From NCBI GenBank assembly GCA_031550435.1, contig JAVBOO010000012.1, positions 3,247 through 67,246 on the forward strand: a DNA stretch of 64,000 nt, given 5' to 3'. The notes beneath the pieces are model-generated. The model searched no databases and was not told the DNA's origin. It worked only from the letters and a program-made list of their open reading frames with translations. A program made the translations under genes and the position numbers. Position 1 is the first letter of the stretch, and each line of letters opens with the position of its first letter. Source of the DNA: JAVBOO01 sp031550435. GTDB lineage: Bacteria; Bacillota; Clostridia; Lachnospirales; WRAX01. Below, one piece after another: positions 25,484 through 34,839 of this stretch.

Positions 25484-26665
25484 TTAATTCAGCTCTTTTT
25501 TGAGCTCCTCGGCCTTGTCCGTTCTTTCCCACGGCAAATCAAGACTAATTCTGCCGAAATGACCGTATGCCGCCGTTTGCTTGTAAATCGGGCGGCGAAG
25601 GTCAAAATGCCTTATAATCGCTGCCGGACGAAGATCAAAGTGCTTACGTATAAGCTCCGTAATACGCTCGTCGGGCAATTTTCCTGTATTATTTGTGTTT
25701 ACGGATATGGATACCGGGTGCGACACTCCTATCGCGTAAGCCACCTCAATCTGACACTCTTCCGCAAGCCCTGAAGCAACAATGTTTTTTGCGACATACC
25801 TTGCCATATAGCAAGCCGAACGGTCAACCTTTGTCGGGTCCTTGCCTGAAAAACAGCCGCCGCCGTGCGAAGCATATCCTCCGTACGTATCGACGATTAT
25901 TTTCCTGCCGGTAAGCCCGCAGTCGGCCTGCGGACCGCCGATGACAAATCTTCCGGTCGGGTTAACATAGATTTTTGTGGTATTGCTCAGAAGTTCGGCA
26001 GGCACTACGGGCTTTATCACGTATTCGATTACATCATTTTCGATACGCTCGTGCGTAACATCCGCGTCGTGCTGGGTAGATACGACGACACAGCTGACCC
26101 CGACGGGCTTTCCGTCCTCATAGTTCACTGTTACCTGAGATTTCCCGTCCGGTCTTAAATACGGAATTGCGCCGTTTTTTCTGACCTCGGTGAGCCTTTT
26201 TGTAATCCTATGCGCAAGATAAATAGGCATCGGCATCAGTTCATCGGTATCGCGGCAGGCATAGCCGAACATCATACCCTGGTCGCCCGCTCCCGTGCTT
26301 TCCTCATAATCGCCGGAACCCTGCTTCGCCTCCAGCGCCTTGTCAACGCCGAGGGCTATGTCCGGAGACTGGCCCTTAAGCGATACGATAACGGCGCACG
26401 AATCAGCGTCAAACCCTATATCAGAGTTGTTGTAGCCTATTTCTCTTACAGTCTGCCTGACAACGCTTTCAATATCGACATAACAGTCGGCCGTAACCTC
26501 ACCGGCAACAAATACAAGTCCGGTTGTAGCCATTACTTCGCAGGCCACTCTCGCGTTCGGATCTTTTGCAAGCATCGCGTCAAGTATCGCGTCGGATATC
26601 TGATCGCACATTTTATCCGGATGGCCCTCAGTTACGGACTCGGATGTAAAAACGTATTTACTCAT
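25484..26665 (-). CDS. metK: S-adenosylmethionine synthetase
   Basis: This 393-residue enzyme makes SAM from methionine and ATP. Motifs seen are TSESVTEGHPDK at the N-terminus, GAGDQGMMFGYA near residue 120, GGPQADCGLTGRK and HGGGCFSGKDPTKVDRSA (the usual HGGGAFSGKD has Ala in place of this Cys). Length is normal. Its ATG lies 8 bp inside the end of nrdR, so translation is coupled. No SAM riboswitch is visible; expression seems to come from the ylmC-nrdR promoter. SAM made here would serve the several methyltransferases and radical SAM proteins in the window. Confidence 0.97.
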   Translation of the reverse strand: MSKYVFTSESVTEGHPDKMCDQISDAILDAMLAKDPNARVACEVMATTGLVFVAGEVTADCYVDIESVVRQTVREIGYNNSDIGFDADSCAVIVSLKGQSPDIALGVDKALEAKQGSGDYEESTGAGDQGMMFGYACRDTDELMPMPIYLAHRITKRLTEVRKNGAIPYLRPDGKSQVTVNYEDGKPVGVSCVVVSTQHDADVTHERIENDVIEYVIKPVVPAELLSNTTKIYVNPTGRFVIGGPQADCGLTGRKIIVDTYGGYASHGGGCFSGKDPTKVDRSACYMARYVAKNIVASGLAEECQIEVAYAIGVSHPVSISVNTNNTGKLPDERITELIRKHFDLRPAAIIRHFDLRRPIYKQTAAYGHFGRISLDLPWERTDKAEELKKELN

Positions 26666-27161
26666 TATTTTCCTCCTTCGTTGACTCGGTTGCGCTCTTT
26701 TCCCGCTCTTTTTCTTTCAGCATTTTAGCAAGCTCGTCCATGAACGTATCAATGTTCTTGAACCGCTTATACACGGACGCAAAACGAACGTACGAAACCT
26801 CATCCGTTTCCTTTAATTTGTCCATTACAAGCTCGCCTATGTCACGAGAATCGATTTCCCTTTTCATCGAATTCAGAAAAGTATTTTCTATCTCCGTAGC
26901 TGTCTGCTCTATCTGCTCCATGGTGACACTTCTTTTGTTGCACGCGCTCATAAGGCTTCTGACTATTTTCGACCTGTCAAAAGCCTCCCTTGTGCCGTTA
27001 CGTTTAATAACGGTCATCGGTATCGTATCCAGACGCTCATACGTCGTAAACTTCTCGTTGCAGCTTTCGCACTGCCTCCGCCTTCGGATTACTGTGTTTT
27101 CGTCCATTGCCCGCGAATCGTTTACTTTCGTATCAATATTTCCGCAAAACGGACACTTCAT
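26658..27161 (-). CDS. nrdR: Transcriptional repressor NrdR
   Basis: This 167-residue protein has an N-terminal zinc ribbon (Cys3, Cys6, Cys31, Cys34, with RRRRQCESC) and a central ATP-cone (VIKRNGTREAFDRSKI to YVRFASVYKRF). NrdR represses ribonucleotide reductase genes by sensing dATP/ATP; no nrd gene is in the window. The acidic tail EKSATESTKEENNE is a normal extra. Its stop overlaps metK. It lies 76 bp downstream of the YlmC gene on the same strand. Confidence 0.96.
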   Translation of the reverse strand: MKCPFCGNIDTKVNDSRAMDENTVIRRRRQCESCNEKFTTYERLDTIPMTVIKRNGTREAFDRSKIVRSLMSACNKRSVTMEQIEQTATEIENTFLNSMKREIDSRDIGELVMDKLKETDEVSYVRFASVYKRFKNIDTFMDELAKMLKEKEREKSATESTKEENNE

Positions 27162-27237
27162 CTGTTCACCTCTTGTATATCGGAAAGCGCAAAATTATTT
27201 TTAGCGCCGCCCGTGCATTCCCATTGTCACAGCCGGA

Positions 27238-27498
27238 TTATTCGCAATCCACAAGCACTTTTTCGGTATTAACATCCACGAGAATTATATCTTCTCCCAT
27301 TTGAACTATACAGTCCCACGGGATAATAAACTCCTGCTCGCTCCCGAAAATACCAAACATGCGACCGGGCCCGGCAACAATAACGGCAACGATTTTGCCG
27401 CGTGTCACATCTATATCCAAGTCAGCCGCATAACCGAAGCGCGCGCCGTCTCTGACATTGATTACTTCCTTTTGCCGTATATCGTAAATTCTTGCCAT
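27238..27498 (-). CDS. YlmC/YmxH-family sporulation protein (PRC-barrel)
   Basis: This 86-residue protein is a PRC-barrel of the YlmC/YmxH family, common in endospore formers: ARIYDIRQKEVINVRDGARFG-like start, ADLDIDVTRGKI, then IPWDCIVQMGEDIILVD. I start it at ATG 27498, since the ATG at 27510 is too close to AAGG and adds four residues the family lacks. The function is not known in detail; expression under sporulation control is reported for relatives. It is followed by nrdR and metK. Confidence 0.9.
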   Translation of the reverse strand: MARIYDIRQKEVINVRDGARFGYAADLDIDVTRGKIVAVIVAGPGRMFGIFGSEQEFIIPWDCIVQMGEDIILVDVNTEKVLVDCE

Positions 27499-27642
27499 AA
27501 CCGTCACCATCCTTCATATAAATATATGGAGGCTCACGGTTGTACGATACCATATATGCATAAATGCCTGCCGGACAGCGATCTGGCATGATTTCTTGCG
27601 CAAGCATTCGTTTCCCGGACGAAAAGTACTCTATGGATACCG

Positions 27643-27903
27643 TTACTTTATATCAAAAATAAAATCATACTCGACCCATTCCTCTGACAGAATACCGGAC
27701 GCTGTCAAACAGTCTTTCGGAACGTTTTCGGTCTCAAACTCGATGCAAAACTCCGCGTATGTCTCCCCTTCTATCAGCGCCGAGCCGGTAGCCCTGTAGC
27801 GCTTGCCCTCGCCCTCGACATACTCCGCGGAAAACAGTACATCCTCAACCTCAAGCTTGTTAAGCTCGGCCGCAATCTCGCTTTCTGTAAACGTGTATTT
27901 CAT
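27643..27903 (-). CDS. Small protein of unknown function
   Basis: This 86-residue protein starts at ATG 27903 behind GGAGG with ideal spacing; a longer frame to 27939 lacks a ribosome site. It is acidic and predicted beta-rich (FSAEYVEGEGKRYRATGSALI, then YAEFCIEFETENV). It has no signal or membrane segment. I do not recognise a family. It is 133 bp upstream of the ylmC-nrdR-metK unit on the same strand, and could be its first gene. Confidence 0.7.
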   Translation of the reverse strand: MKYTFTESEIAAELNKLEVEDVLFSAEYVEGEGKRYRATGSALIEGETYAEFCIEFETENVPKDCLTASGILSEEWVEYDFIFDIK

Positions 27904-28139
27904 AAACTGCCTCCAAGTATTACTCTTTAGTAAGCGCAAAACAAATGGGATTGAAGTGAAAATCTCAAAACAAACCGTTTGCGCCGGTCTTATTTGAAAT
28001 TTTTTGACATAGCCCGCACTTATTTAGGAAGTATATCACATTTATGCAAATTTTAAAGTCGTTTGGCTTTAAATTAATATTGATTATTTTTGTGCTTAGA
28101 CGTAATATTACCGAGTCGGCAAAATATTGTCAACTATTG

Positions 28140-28168
28140 TTGAAAAATCTTGCCGGTAAGAGTATAGT
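28140..28168 (+). promoter_or_regulatory. Promoter of the CoA-dehydratase-activase-like operon
   Basis: TTGAAA (28140-28145), a 17-bp spacer and TATAGT (28163-28168) lie about 98 bp upstream of the ATG. The rest of the 362 bp gap from 27904 is AT-rich and shows only a weak remnant (28107-28131) resembling the terminal repeat of the 40697-41012 element. Confidence 0.7.
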
Positions 28169-28265
28169 GACTTTGTATGTAAACATGTACCCAACGTAAC
28201 CCGTATATTTTATGGCGGCATATGCCGGCCAAAATACAACCGTTACATTACCTTAAGGAGACACA

Positions 28266-31200
28266 ATGACAAATTACAGGCTCGGCATTGATGTCGGCTC
28301 AACGACAGTTAAACTCGCCGTTGTTGAAGACGACAGGCTGATTTACAGCGATTATTCCAGACATTATTCAAATATAAACGAAACATTAAACGCCGTGCTC
28401 GCCAAGGCAGCCGAAAAACTCGGAAACATACGTTTTTCGGCATGTATAACTGGTTCAGGCGGACTTACCATATCCGAAAGGCTCGAGGTAAAGTTTGTTC
28501 AGGAAGTCGAAGCGGTTGCAACGGCTCTGGGCAAGCTTCCAAAAGCCGTCGATGTCGCCATCGAAATCGGCGGGGAAGACGCAAAGATTCTTTACATGTC
28601 AAACGGCATTGAACAGCGCATGAACGGAATATGCGCCGGAGGAACGGGAGCGTTTATCGACCAGATGGCGTCTCTTCTCCGAACCGATGCCGACGGGCTT
28701 AACGATTATGCGAAGTCATATAAAGTGATATACCCGATTGCCGCGCGCTGCGGCGTTTTCGCTAAAAGCGATATACAGCCGCTTATAAACGAGGGCGCCT
28801 CAAAGCCGGATTTAGCCGTATCCGTGTATCAAGCCGTCGTCGCACAGACTATAAGCGGTCTCGCATGCGGCAGGCCCATAAGAGGCAGAGTGGCCTTCCT
28901 TGGCGGACCGCTGCACTTTACCTCCGAGCTTCGAAAGAGGTTTATCGATGTACTGAATCTCACCGAAGATCAGGTTGTGCTGCCCGAAAATTCGCATCTT
29001 TTCGCGGTTATTGGCTGCGCCGTTTCCTCTGTGGACGAAGAAAGCACGTCTTTTTCCGAGCTTATCACAAAGCATGCATCAGACTCGAAATCATCGTTCG
29101 AAATATCGCGCTTGCAGCCGCTTTTTAACAGTGAAGAAGAATACGGCAATTTCAAGAAACGCCATTCTGATACCTCTTTGCCCAAACGCGAGCTTTGCAG
29201 CTATAAGGGGAAAGCTTTTCTGGGAATCGATGCCGGTTCGACGACCGCAAAAATGGCTCTTATTTCCGAAAAGGGAGAGCTTTTGTACTCGTTCTATAAA
29301 GGAAACCAAGGGCACCCGCTTGAGGTTATTACAGACGCACTCAAAGAGCTGTACGGTATGTTACCGCCTTCGGTAAAAATCGCTAATTCCGCTGTTACAG
29401 GCTACGGAGAAGGTCTTTTGAAAACGGCTCTTTCAATAGATATCGGCGAAATTGAGACCGTCGCGCACTATAAAGCCGCCGCGTTCTTTGAACCCGATGT
29501 TGATTTTATACTCGATATCGGCGGTCAGGACATGAAATGCATACGCCTGCACGACGGCGTAATAGACAATATATTGCTAAATGAGGCATGTTCCGCAGGC
29601 TGCGGCTCATTTATCGAGACATTCGCAAACTCACTCGGCTTCAATGCTGCCGACTTTGCGGAAATCGCGCTCGAATCAAAGCATCCTATCGACCTCGGAA
29701 CGCGCTGCACGGTGTTTATGAACTCCAGAGTCAAGCAGGCGCAAAAAGAAGGCGCGGCTGTGTCTGATATCTCTGCCGGACTTGCGTATTCCGTAATAAA
29801 GAATGCATTGCAAAAAGTAATAAAAATCACGGATCCGACAGAAATGGGTAAAAAAATAGTCGTTCAGGGCGGAACGTTTTACAACAACGCAGTTTTGAGA
29901 AGCTTTGAGCTTATTGCCGGCAGAGAGGCGACAAGACCCGATATAGCCGGAATTATGGGCGCTTTCGGAGCGGCCGTTATTGCGCGCGAACGATACGAAG
30001 AAGGCTATGTTTCGACTCTCGCAGATATTGCCGGTCTTAACTCGTTTAAAACCGAGACGACCATGACCCGCTGCCGCTCTTGTGAAAACAACTGTATGCT
30101 GACTATCAACACGTTTGCCTCCGGTAATCGTTTTATCAGCGGAAATCGCTGCGAAAAAGGACTCGGAGCAGAAAAAAGCGATAAGAACCTGCCGAACCTG
30201 TTTGAGTACAAGTACAAACGCGTTTTCGCTTATGAACCGTTGCCTCTTTCCGAAGCGTCAAGGGGTACGGTCGGCATACCCAGAGTTCTTAATATCTTCG
30301 AAAACTATCCGCTTTGGCATACATTCTTTACCGCGCTGAAATACCGCGTTGAGCTTTCGCCGCGTTCTTCAAGAGCTTTGTATGAGACCGGCATAGAATC
30401 CATGCCCAGCGAATCGGTTTGCTATCCGGCAAAACTCTGCCACGGCCATATTATGTCTCTCATAAACAAGGGGATTGATTTTATTTTTTACCCCAGTGTA
30501 GCTTACGAGAAAAAGGACATCGAAAAAGCCGACAATTGCTACAACTGCCCGATAGTAACGTCTTATCCCGAAAACATCCGCAATAACGTAGAAGAAATAC
30601 GGGAAAAGAACATAGATTTCCGCAATCCCTTCCTTAATATCGGCGACAGGCTGATTTTTATCGAAAGCATGATTAGGGCCTTTCCCGAAATCCCCAGAGG
30701 AGAAATCATGAAAGCGGCTTCTCTCGCTTGGGACGAACAGGAAGCTTTCAGAGCCGATATCCGCAGAAAAGGTGACGAAGCGCTCGAATACATAGACTCC
30801 TCGAATATACGCGGAATAGTCTTGGCAGGCAGGCCATACCATGTTGACCCCGAAATTAACCATGGGATTTCAGAACTGATTACCGGCTACGGCGCCGCAG
30901 TTCTGACTGAGGATTCTGTCGCGCACCTCGGTTTGGGACTCGAACGACCTCTCAACGTAATGGATCAATGGGCGTACCATTCCAGGCTGTATACAGCCGC
31001 GCATTTCGTCGGTACAAAAAAGAATCTGGAGTTTGTCCAGCTCAACTCGTTCGGCTGCGGCCTTGATGCCGTAACCTCCGATACTGCGAGAGAAATAATC
31101 GAAGGCTGCGGCAAGATATACACGCTGATAAAAATCGACGAGGTAAACAATCTCGGCTCGGCTCGTATCAGAATACGCTCACTCTTTGCCGCTCTTGACG

Positions 31201-32558
31201 AAAAGAGGCGCAAATACCCGAATGCAGAGCTTAAACGCAGAAAACTAAAAAAACGCCCCGTATTCACAAAGGAAATGCGGAAAAATCATACGATTATCGC
31301 CCCACAGATGTCTCCGATACATTTTGATATGGTTGAGGCGGCATTCAGATACAGCGGCTATAATGTAGTTATCCCTCCCGATGACAACAAAAAGAGCATT
31401 GATGTCGGCCTGCGTTATGTCAATAATGATGCCTGCTTCCCTGCTCTTATAACCGTCGGTCAAATAATTAACGCGATAAAATCCGGCAATTATGATATAA
31501 ACAACACGTCGGTGATTATAACTCAGACGGGCGGAGGCTGCCGCGCTTCAAACTACATAAGTTTTATACGCACCGCACTGACCAAGGCCGGCTACTCGCA
31601 TATTCCCGTAATATCCCTCAGTGCGTCGGCTATAGAAAAAAACCCCGGCTTCAAACTGTCTCCGGGACTTCTTAACCGTGCCGTGCAAGCCCTGACATAC
31701 GGGGACTTGTTTATGCGCGTACTTTATAAAACTCGACCCTATGAAGCGGTTCCCGGTTCGGCAAATGCTTTGCACAAGAAGTGGAACAATATTTGCATAA
31801 AATCACTGGAATCGGGCAATTTAAAGCTTTTCAACAATAACATCAAAGCGATAGTATCAGAGTTTGATACTCTGGCTCTTACCGGAGCGGTAAAGCCCAG
31901 AGTCGGCGTAGTCGGTGAAATTTTGGTTAAATTCCACCCGCTTGCGAACAACGACATAGTCGGCCTACTCGAAGCAGAGGGAGCCGAAGCCGTTGTTCCG
32001 GATTTGACCGATTTCTTCCTCTACACGTTTTATAACTCGAACTTTAAGGAAAAGCAGCTCGGCGGAAAGCGTGCGGTAACCTTTGTATTCAATTCGCTTA
32101 TAAAAGTTATAGAGCTTTACAGAAAGCAAATGACCAAGGCGCTTGAAGAAAGTCTGCGTTTTCATGCCCCGCCTTCAATCAAGACGCTTTCCGAGTACGC
32201 GAGTCCGATTGTCTCGCTCGGTAACCAGACTGGCGAAGGCTGGTTTTTGACGGCAGAAATGATAGAGCTGCTATACTCCGGGGCGAACAACATTGTTTGC
32301 GCTCAGCCGTTCGCGTGCCTGCCGAACCATGTAACCGGCAAAGGCATGATAAAAGAGCTTAAACGCCGCTTCCCGCTCTCAAACATAGTCGCAATCGACT
32401 ATGACCCCGGAGCATCGGAAGTCAATCAGCTTAACCGTATAAAGCTCATGCTCTCGACAGCGAGGAGAAACATGAAGCTGAATGTTGACTACGAAAGAAC
32501 CTCTGTACATACCGAAAGCACCGAAACAGGCAAAATTCCCGTTTTCACGGATAAATAG
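28266..32558 (+). CDS. Giant 2-hydroxyacyl-CoA dehydratase activase-like protein (two ASKHA domains plus DUF2229/HgdB-like)
   Basis: This 1430-residue protein fuses two ASKHA ATPase domains with dehydratase-like regions. Domain 1 begins GIDVGSTTVKLAV and has CAGGTGAFIDQMA and RCGVFAKSDIQ, the two cysteine sites that in HgdC hold a shared [4Fe-4S] cluster. Domain 2 (from about 318) begins GIDAGSTTAKMAL with CSAGCGSFIETF and RCTVFMNSR. A cysteine-rich linker (RCRSCENNC, then GNRCEKG near 600-640) and a DUF2229 region (SESVCYPAKLCHGH near 717) follow. The last ~420 residues resemble COG3581. Homologues are common in Clostridia but have no proven reaction. The archetype drives ATP-dependent electron injection into 2-hydroxyacyl-CoA dehydratases. 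No CoA-transferase or acyl-CoA genes are nearby. S41 peptidase and engB follow within 20 bp. Confidence 0.9.
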   Translation: MTNYRLGIDVGSTTVKLAVVEDDRLIYSDYSRHYSNINETLNAVLAKAAEKLGNIRFSACITGSGGLTISERLEVKFVQEVEAVATALGKLPKAVDVAIEIGGEDAKILYMSNGIEQRMNGICAGGTGAFIDQMASLLRTDADGLNDYAKSYKVIYPIAARCGVFAKSDIQPLINEGASKPDLAVSVYQAVVAQTISGLACGRPIRGRVAFLGGPLHFTSELRKRFIDVLNLTEDQVVLPENSHLFAVIGCAVSSVDEESTSFSELITKHASDSKSSFEISRLQPLFNSEEEYGNFKKRHSDTSLPKRELCSYKGKAFLGIDAGSTTAKMALISEKGELLYSFYKGNQGHPLEVITDALKELYGMLPPSVKIANSAVTGYGEGLLKTALSIDIGEIETVAHYKAAAFFEPDVDFILDIGGQDMKCIRLHDGVIDNILLNEACSAGCGSFIETFANSLGFNAADFAEIALESKHPIDLGTRCTVFMNSRVKQAQKEGAAVSDISAGLAYSVIKNALQKVIKITDPTEMGKKIVVQGGTFYNNAVLRSFELIAGREATRPDIAGIMGAFGAAVIARERYEEGYVSTLADIAGLNSFKTETTMTRCRSCENNCMLTINTFASGNRFISGNRCEKGLGAEKSDKNLPNLFEYKYKRVFAYEPLPLSEASRGTVGIPRVLNIFENYPLWHTFFTALKYRVELSPRSSRALYETGIESMPSESVCYPAKLCHGHIMSLINKGIDFIFYPSVAYEKKDIEKADNCYNCPIVTSYPENIRNNVEEIREKNIDFRNPFLNIGDRLIFIESMIRAFPEIPRGEIMKAASLAWDEQEAFRADIRRKGDEALEYIDSSNIRGIVLAGRPYHVDPEINHGISELITGYGAAVLTEDSVAHLGLGLERPLNVMDQWAYHSRLYTAAHFVGTKKNLEFVQLNSFGCGLDAVTSDTAREIIEGCGKIYTLIKIDEVNNLGSARIRIRSLFAALDEKRRKYPNAELKRRKLKKRPVFTKEMRKNHTIIAPQMSPIHFDMVEAAFRYSGYNVVIPPDDNKKSIDVGLRYVNNDACFPALITVGQIINAIKSGNYDINNTSVIITQTGGGCRASNYISFIRTALTKAGYSHIPVISLSASAIEKNPGFKLSPGLLNRAVQALTYGDLFMRVLYKTRPYEAVPGSANALHKKWNNICIKSLESGNLKLFNNNIKAIVSEFDTLALTGAVKPRVGVVGEILVKFHPLANNDIVGLLEAEGAEAVVPDLTDFFLYTFYNSNFKEKQLGGKRAVTFVFNSLIKVIELYRKQMTKALEESLRFHAPPSIKTLSEYASPIVSLGNQTGEGWFLTAEMIELLYSGANNIVCAQPFACLPNHVTGKGMIKELKRRFPLSNIVAIDYDPGASEVNQLNRIKLMLSTARRNMKLNVDYERTSVHTESTETGKIPVFTDK

Positions 32559-32570
32559 CGGGGGGCTCTC

Positions 32571-33554
32571 ATGAAATCCAAACAGCCTAAGACTGCGGAA
32601 ACAACGGAAAAAAATGAAAAACCGGAAAAAAAACCGAAACAAAAAACAAGAGAACAAAAAATCAGCAGGCGCTACTTTGTGCTAAAAATAGCGTTTGCTG
32701 TTGTTGTCATACTGCTCGGGATAAGTATCTATTCAAATGTAGACTACCTTATTTTCAAGTATCTAATCGCTCAAAATTATATTTACACCGATACGCTCGA
32801 TACGATCTACAAGCAGCAGCTCGGTGAAGAGAATTTCAGCGGAAACTACCTGAAGGATTTTGACAATGTCGTTATCGGCATAGTTACGCAAAAAATCCGC
32901 GAAACCGGAGGGGATCGCTACACGTATTTGTATACTCCCGTTCAGCTCCAAGCGCAAAATACCGCAACTCGGGACGAAGCGAAACAAACCGAGATAAAAG
33001 AACTGACGCCGGAAACTGTTTATTTCAGGCTGCCGAATGTTTCGAAATACTCTCTTGATTATGTTTCGAAAAATAAAGAAAAACTTAACGGCTACGATAA
33101 CCTGATAATAGACCTGCAATCGAACCACGGAGGCGAAATCGACGTACTGTACAAGCTTTCCGATTTGTTCCTCCCCAAAGGCAAAATAATAGGCAGGGAA
33201 GTTACGAGGCTTCCTATATTCTCAAAAACAGCAAAAACTAAGTCTGACAGTTACGCTTCTTATAAAAATATCTATATTTTGATAGACGGACAAACCGCGA
33301 GCGCGGCGGAAGGCTTTACAATGTCTCTGAAGGAGAACCTCAACAATGTAACCGTTGTCGGAAAACAATCCTTCGGTAAAGGCATCGGTCAGATTACGCT
33401 GCCGCTTCTGCGCGGATATGCCGTTAAAGCTACTGTATTGAAAGTCGAAACACCTTTAGGCAACAGTATAAACAAAGTCGGCATCACCCCCGATATAGAA
33501 TACGATAAAAACGATATAGTCGATTACGTACTTAACAATGTGATCGGCAAATAA
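32571..33554 (+). CDS. Membrane-anchored S41-family peptidase
   Basis: This 327-residue protein has a very basic N-terminus (many KPxK repeats, residues 1-35), one membrane segment (about 40-60) and an external S41 domain. The catalytic Ser244 is in DGQTASAAEG and Lys270 in GKQSFGKGIGQ, the Ser/Lys dyad of C-terminal processing peptidases. A PDZ domain is not evident, so it is shorter than typical CtpA. It would cleave extracytoplasmic proteins; the target is unknown. It starts 12 bp after the activase-like gene and ends 17 bp before engB, so the three should share a transcript. Confidence 0.88.
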   Translation: MKSKQPKTAETTEKNEKPEKKPKQKTREQKISRRYFVLKIAFAVVVILLGISIYSNVDYLIFKYLIAQNYIYTDTLDTIYKQQLGEENFSGNYLKDFDNVVIGIVTQKIRETGGDRYTYLYTPVQLQAQNTATRDEAKQTEIKELTPETVYFRLPNVSKYSLDYVSKNKEKLNGYDNLIIDLQSNHGGEIDVLYKLSDLFLPKGKIIGREVTRLPIFSKTAKTKSDSYASYKNIYILIDGQTASAAEGFTMSLKENLNNVTVVGKQSFGKGIGQITLPLLRGYAVKATVLKVETPLGNSINKVGITPDIEYDKNDIVDYVLNNVIGK

Positions 33555-33571
33555 TTTCGGAGGTTACACCT

Positions 33572-34165
33572 GTGATTATAAACAACGCAAGGCTTGAGAC
33601 GAGCGCCGTCGAAAAAAGCCATTACCCGGACAGCGGTTTACCCGAGTTCGCTTTTGTGGGAAAATCGAACGTCGGTAAATCCTCGTTGATAAATTGTCTT
33701 GTCAACCGCAAAGCTCTTGCGAGAACGAGCCAAAATCCCGGTAAAACAAGGACTATCAATTTCTTTAATATTGAGGACATGCTTTTGTTCGTTGACCTTC
33801 CCGGCTACGGTTACGCGAAAATATCAAGATCCGAGTCGGAAAAATGGGGCAAAATGGTAGAAACATACCTGCTTAAACGCGAACAGCTCAGAAGTATTAT
33901 ATTCTTGATTGATATAAGGCACGAACCGTCCGCAAACGATAAGATGATGTACGAGTGGCTGAGGCATTACGGAAAATCTGTGATAACAGTTGCAACAAAG
34001 TCGGACAAGCTTTCAAGAAACGAAATCGCAAAAAACACGGCAATGATTCGTAAGACCCTCGAACTCGGCCAAGGAGATACCCTTCTTCCGTTTTCTAGCG
34101 AAACCAAAAGCGGGCGAGACGATCTGTGGGACATAATAAAGCAAAAGATCGAAACGTCCGAATAA
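33572..34165 (+). CDS. engB: Ribosome biogenesis GTPase YsxC/EngB
   Basis: This 197-residue GTPase has G1 GKSNVGKSS (near residue 29), the switch region NPGKTRTINFF, G3 DLPGYGYAK, G4 TKSDK and G5 PFSSETKSG. EngB binds 50S assembly intermediates and is essential in many Firmicutes. It starts at GTG 33572 after GGAGG. Its usual partner lon is not adjacent; the S41 peptidase precedes it here. Confidence 0.96.
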   Translation: MIINNARLETSAVEKSHYPDSGLPEFAFVGKSNVGKSSLINCLVNRKALARTSQNPGKTRTINFFNIEDMLLFVDLPGYGYAKISRSESEKWGKMVETYLLKREQLRSIIFLIDIRHEPSANDKMMYEWLRHYGKSVITVATKSDKLSRNEIAKNTAMIRKTLELGQGDTLLPFSSETKSGRDDLWDIIKQKIETSE

Positions 34166-34379
34166 GTCTGCACTTTTCTCGCAAATGAACAACAACGCAA
34201 GAAATTACGAAGCGGCTTTTAAACAGCGGCTCTGCATCCGAGCGACGAAAAATCAAAAATTTCATGCGCAATTTTCCTCTTTTTGTTACGTGTTTATTAA
34301 ATTTTTATTAAACTTTAGCCGAATTAGGCCGTATATAAAAAAAACAGGCAGACAAATATCAATATTCGAGTAACGGCGT

Positions 34380-34408
34380 TTGACGGTTTCAACCGTTTGG
34401 GATATTAT
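34380..34408 (+). promoter_or_regulatory. Promoter of the PspC-domain gene
   Basis: TTGACG, a 17-bp spacer and TATTAT form a near-consensus promoter 92 bp upstream of the ATG at 34500. The spacer and -35 include an inverted repeat GACGGTTTCAACCGTTTG. The rest of the 334 bp gap after engB shows nothing else. Confidence 0.75.
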
Positions 34409-34499
34409 AGGGCGCAGACTGAAACGACGCGCGTCATTATGTTCCAATACTTTGCGTCATCAACCGTTCGACTGTAAGCACAAGCTTTGGAGGTGCCTT

Positions 34500-34691
34500 A
34501 TGCGAAAAAAGCTTACTCTTTCACGAAAAAATAAAATTATTGCGGGTGTGTGCGGCGGTCTCGGCGACTACTTCAACATCGACCCGACAATAGTCAGATT
34601 AATATTCGTCGCCGTTGGGTGTATAAGCCATATTTGGCCGATTCTTCTGGCGTATATTGTATGCTGGGCAATTTTCCCGAGCGAGATGTAG
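34500..34691 (+). CDS. PspC-domain membrane protein
   Basis: This 63-residue protein is a bare PspC domain: KIIAGVCGGLGDYFNIDPTIVRLIF followed by a second hydrophobic stretch ending IVCWAIFPSEM. (The first run quoted spans residues about 12-36.) PspC domains take part in membrane stress sensing. ATG 34500 follows GGAGGTGCCTT, while the frame upstream to 34380 covers the promoter. It has its own promoter and terminator, so it is monocistronic. No pspA-like gene is nearby. Confidence 0.9.
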   Translation: MRKKLTLSRKNKIIAGVCGGLGDYFNIDPTIVRLIFVAVGCISHIWPILLAYIVCWAIFPSEM

Positions 34692-34712
34692 CACGTGCCG
34701 ATAAGAAATAAG

Positions 34713-34757
34713 AAAAGGCCGAGTAAGTCGATTGTTTCGACTTGCTCGGCCTTTTTT
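34713..34757. terminator. Terminator after the PspC gene
   Basis: AAAAGGCCGAGTAAGTCGA pairs with TCGACTTGCTCGGCCTTTTT around TTGTT, with one G-T pair, and runs into a T-tract. Placed between convergent genes, it may serve both strands. Confidence 0.85.
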
Positions 34758-34839
34758 GCCGGCAGTGCCGGTCATTTCTCATTATCGCATCGCCGCTCAA
34801 ATCGGCCTATTACTTCGGTAATAAAACCTTACTCAAACT

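Noticed and set aside
26666..27240. Search for a SAM riboswitch before metK
   Set aside because: metK overlaps nrdR and no riboswitch-like leader is visible.
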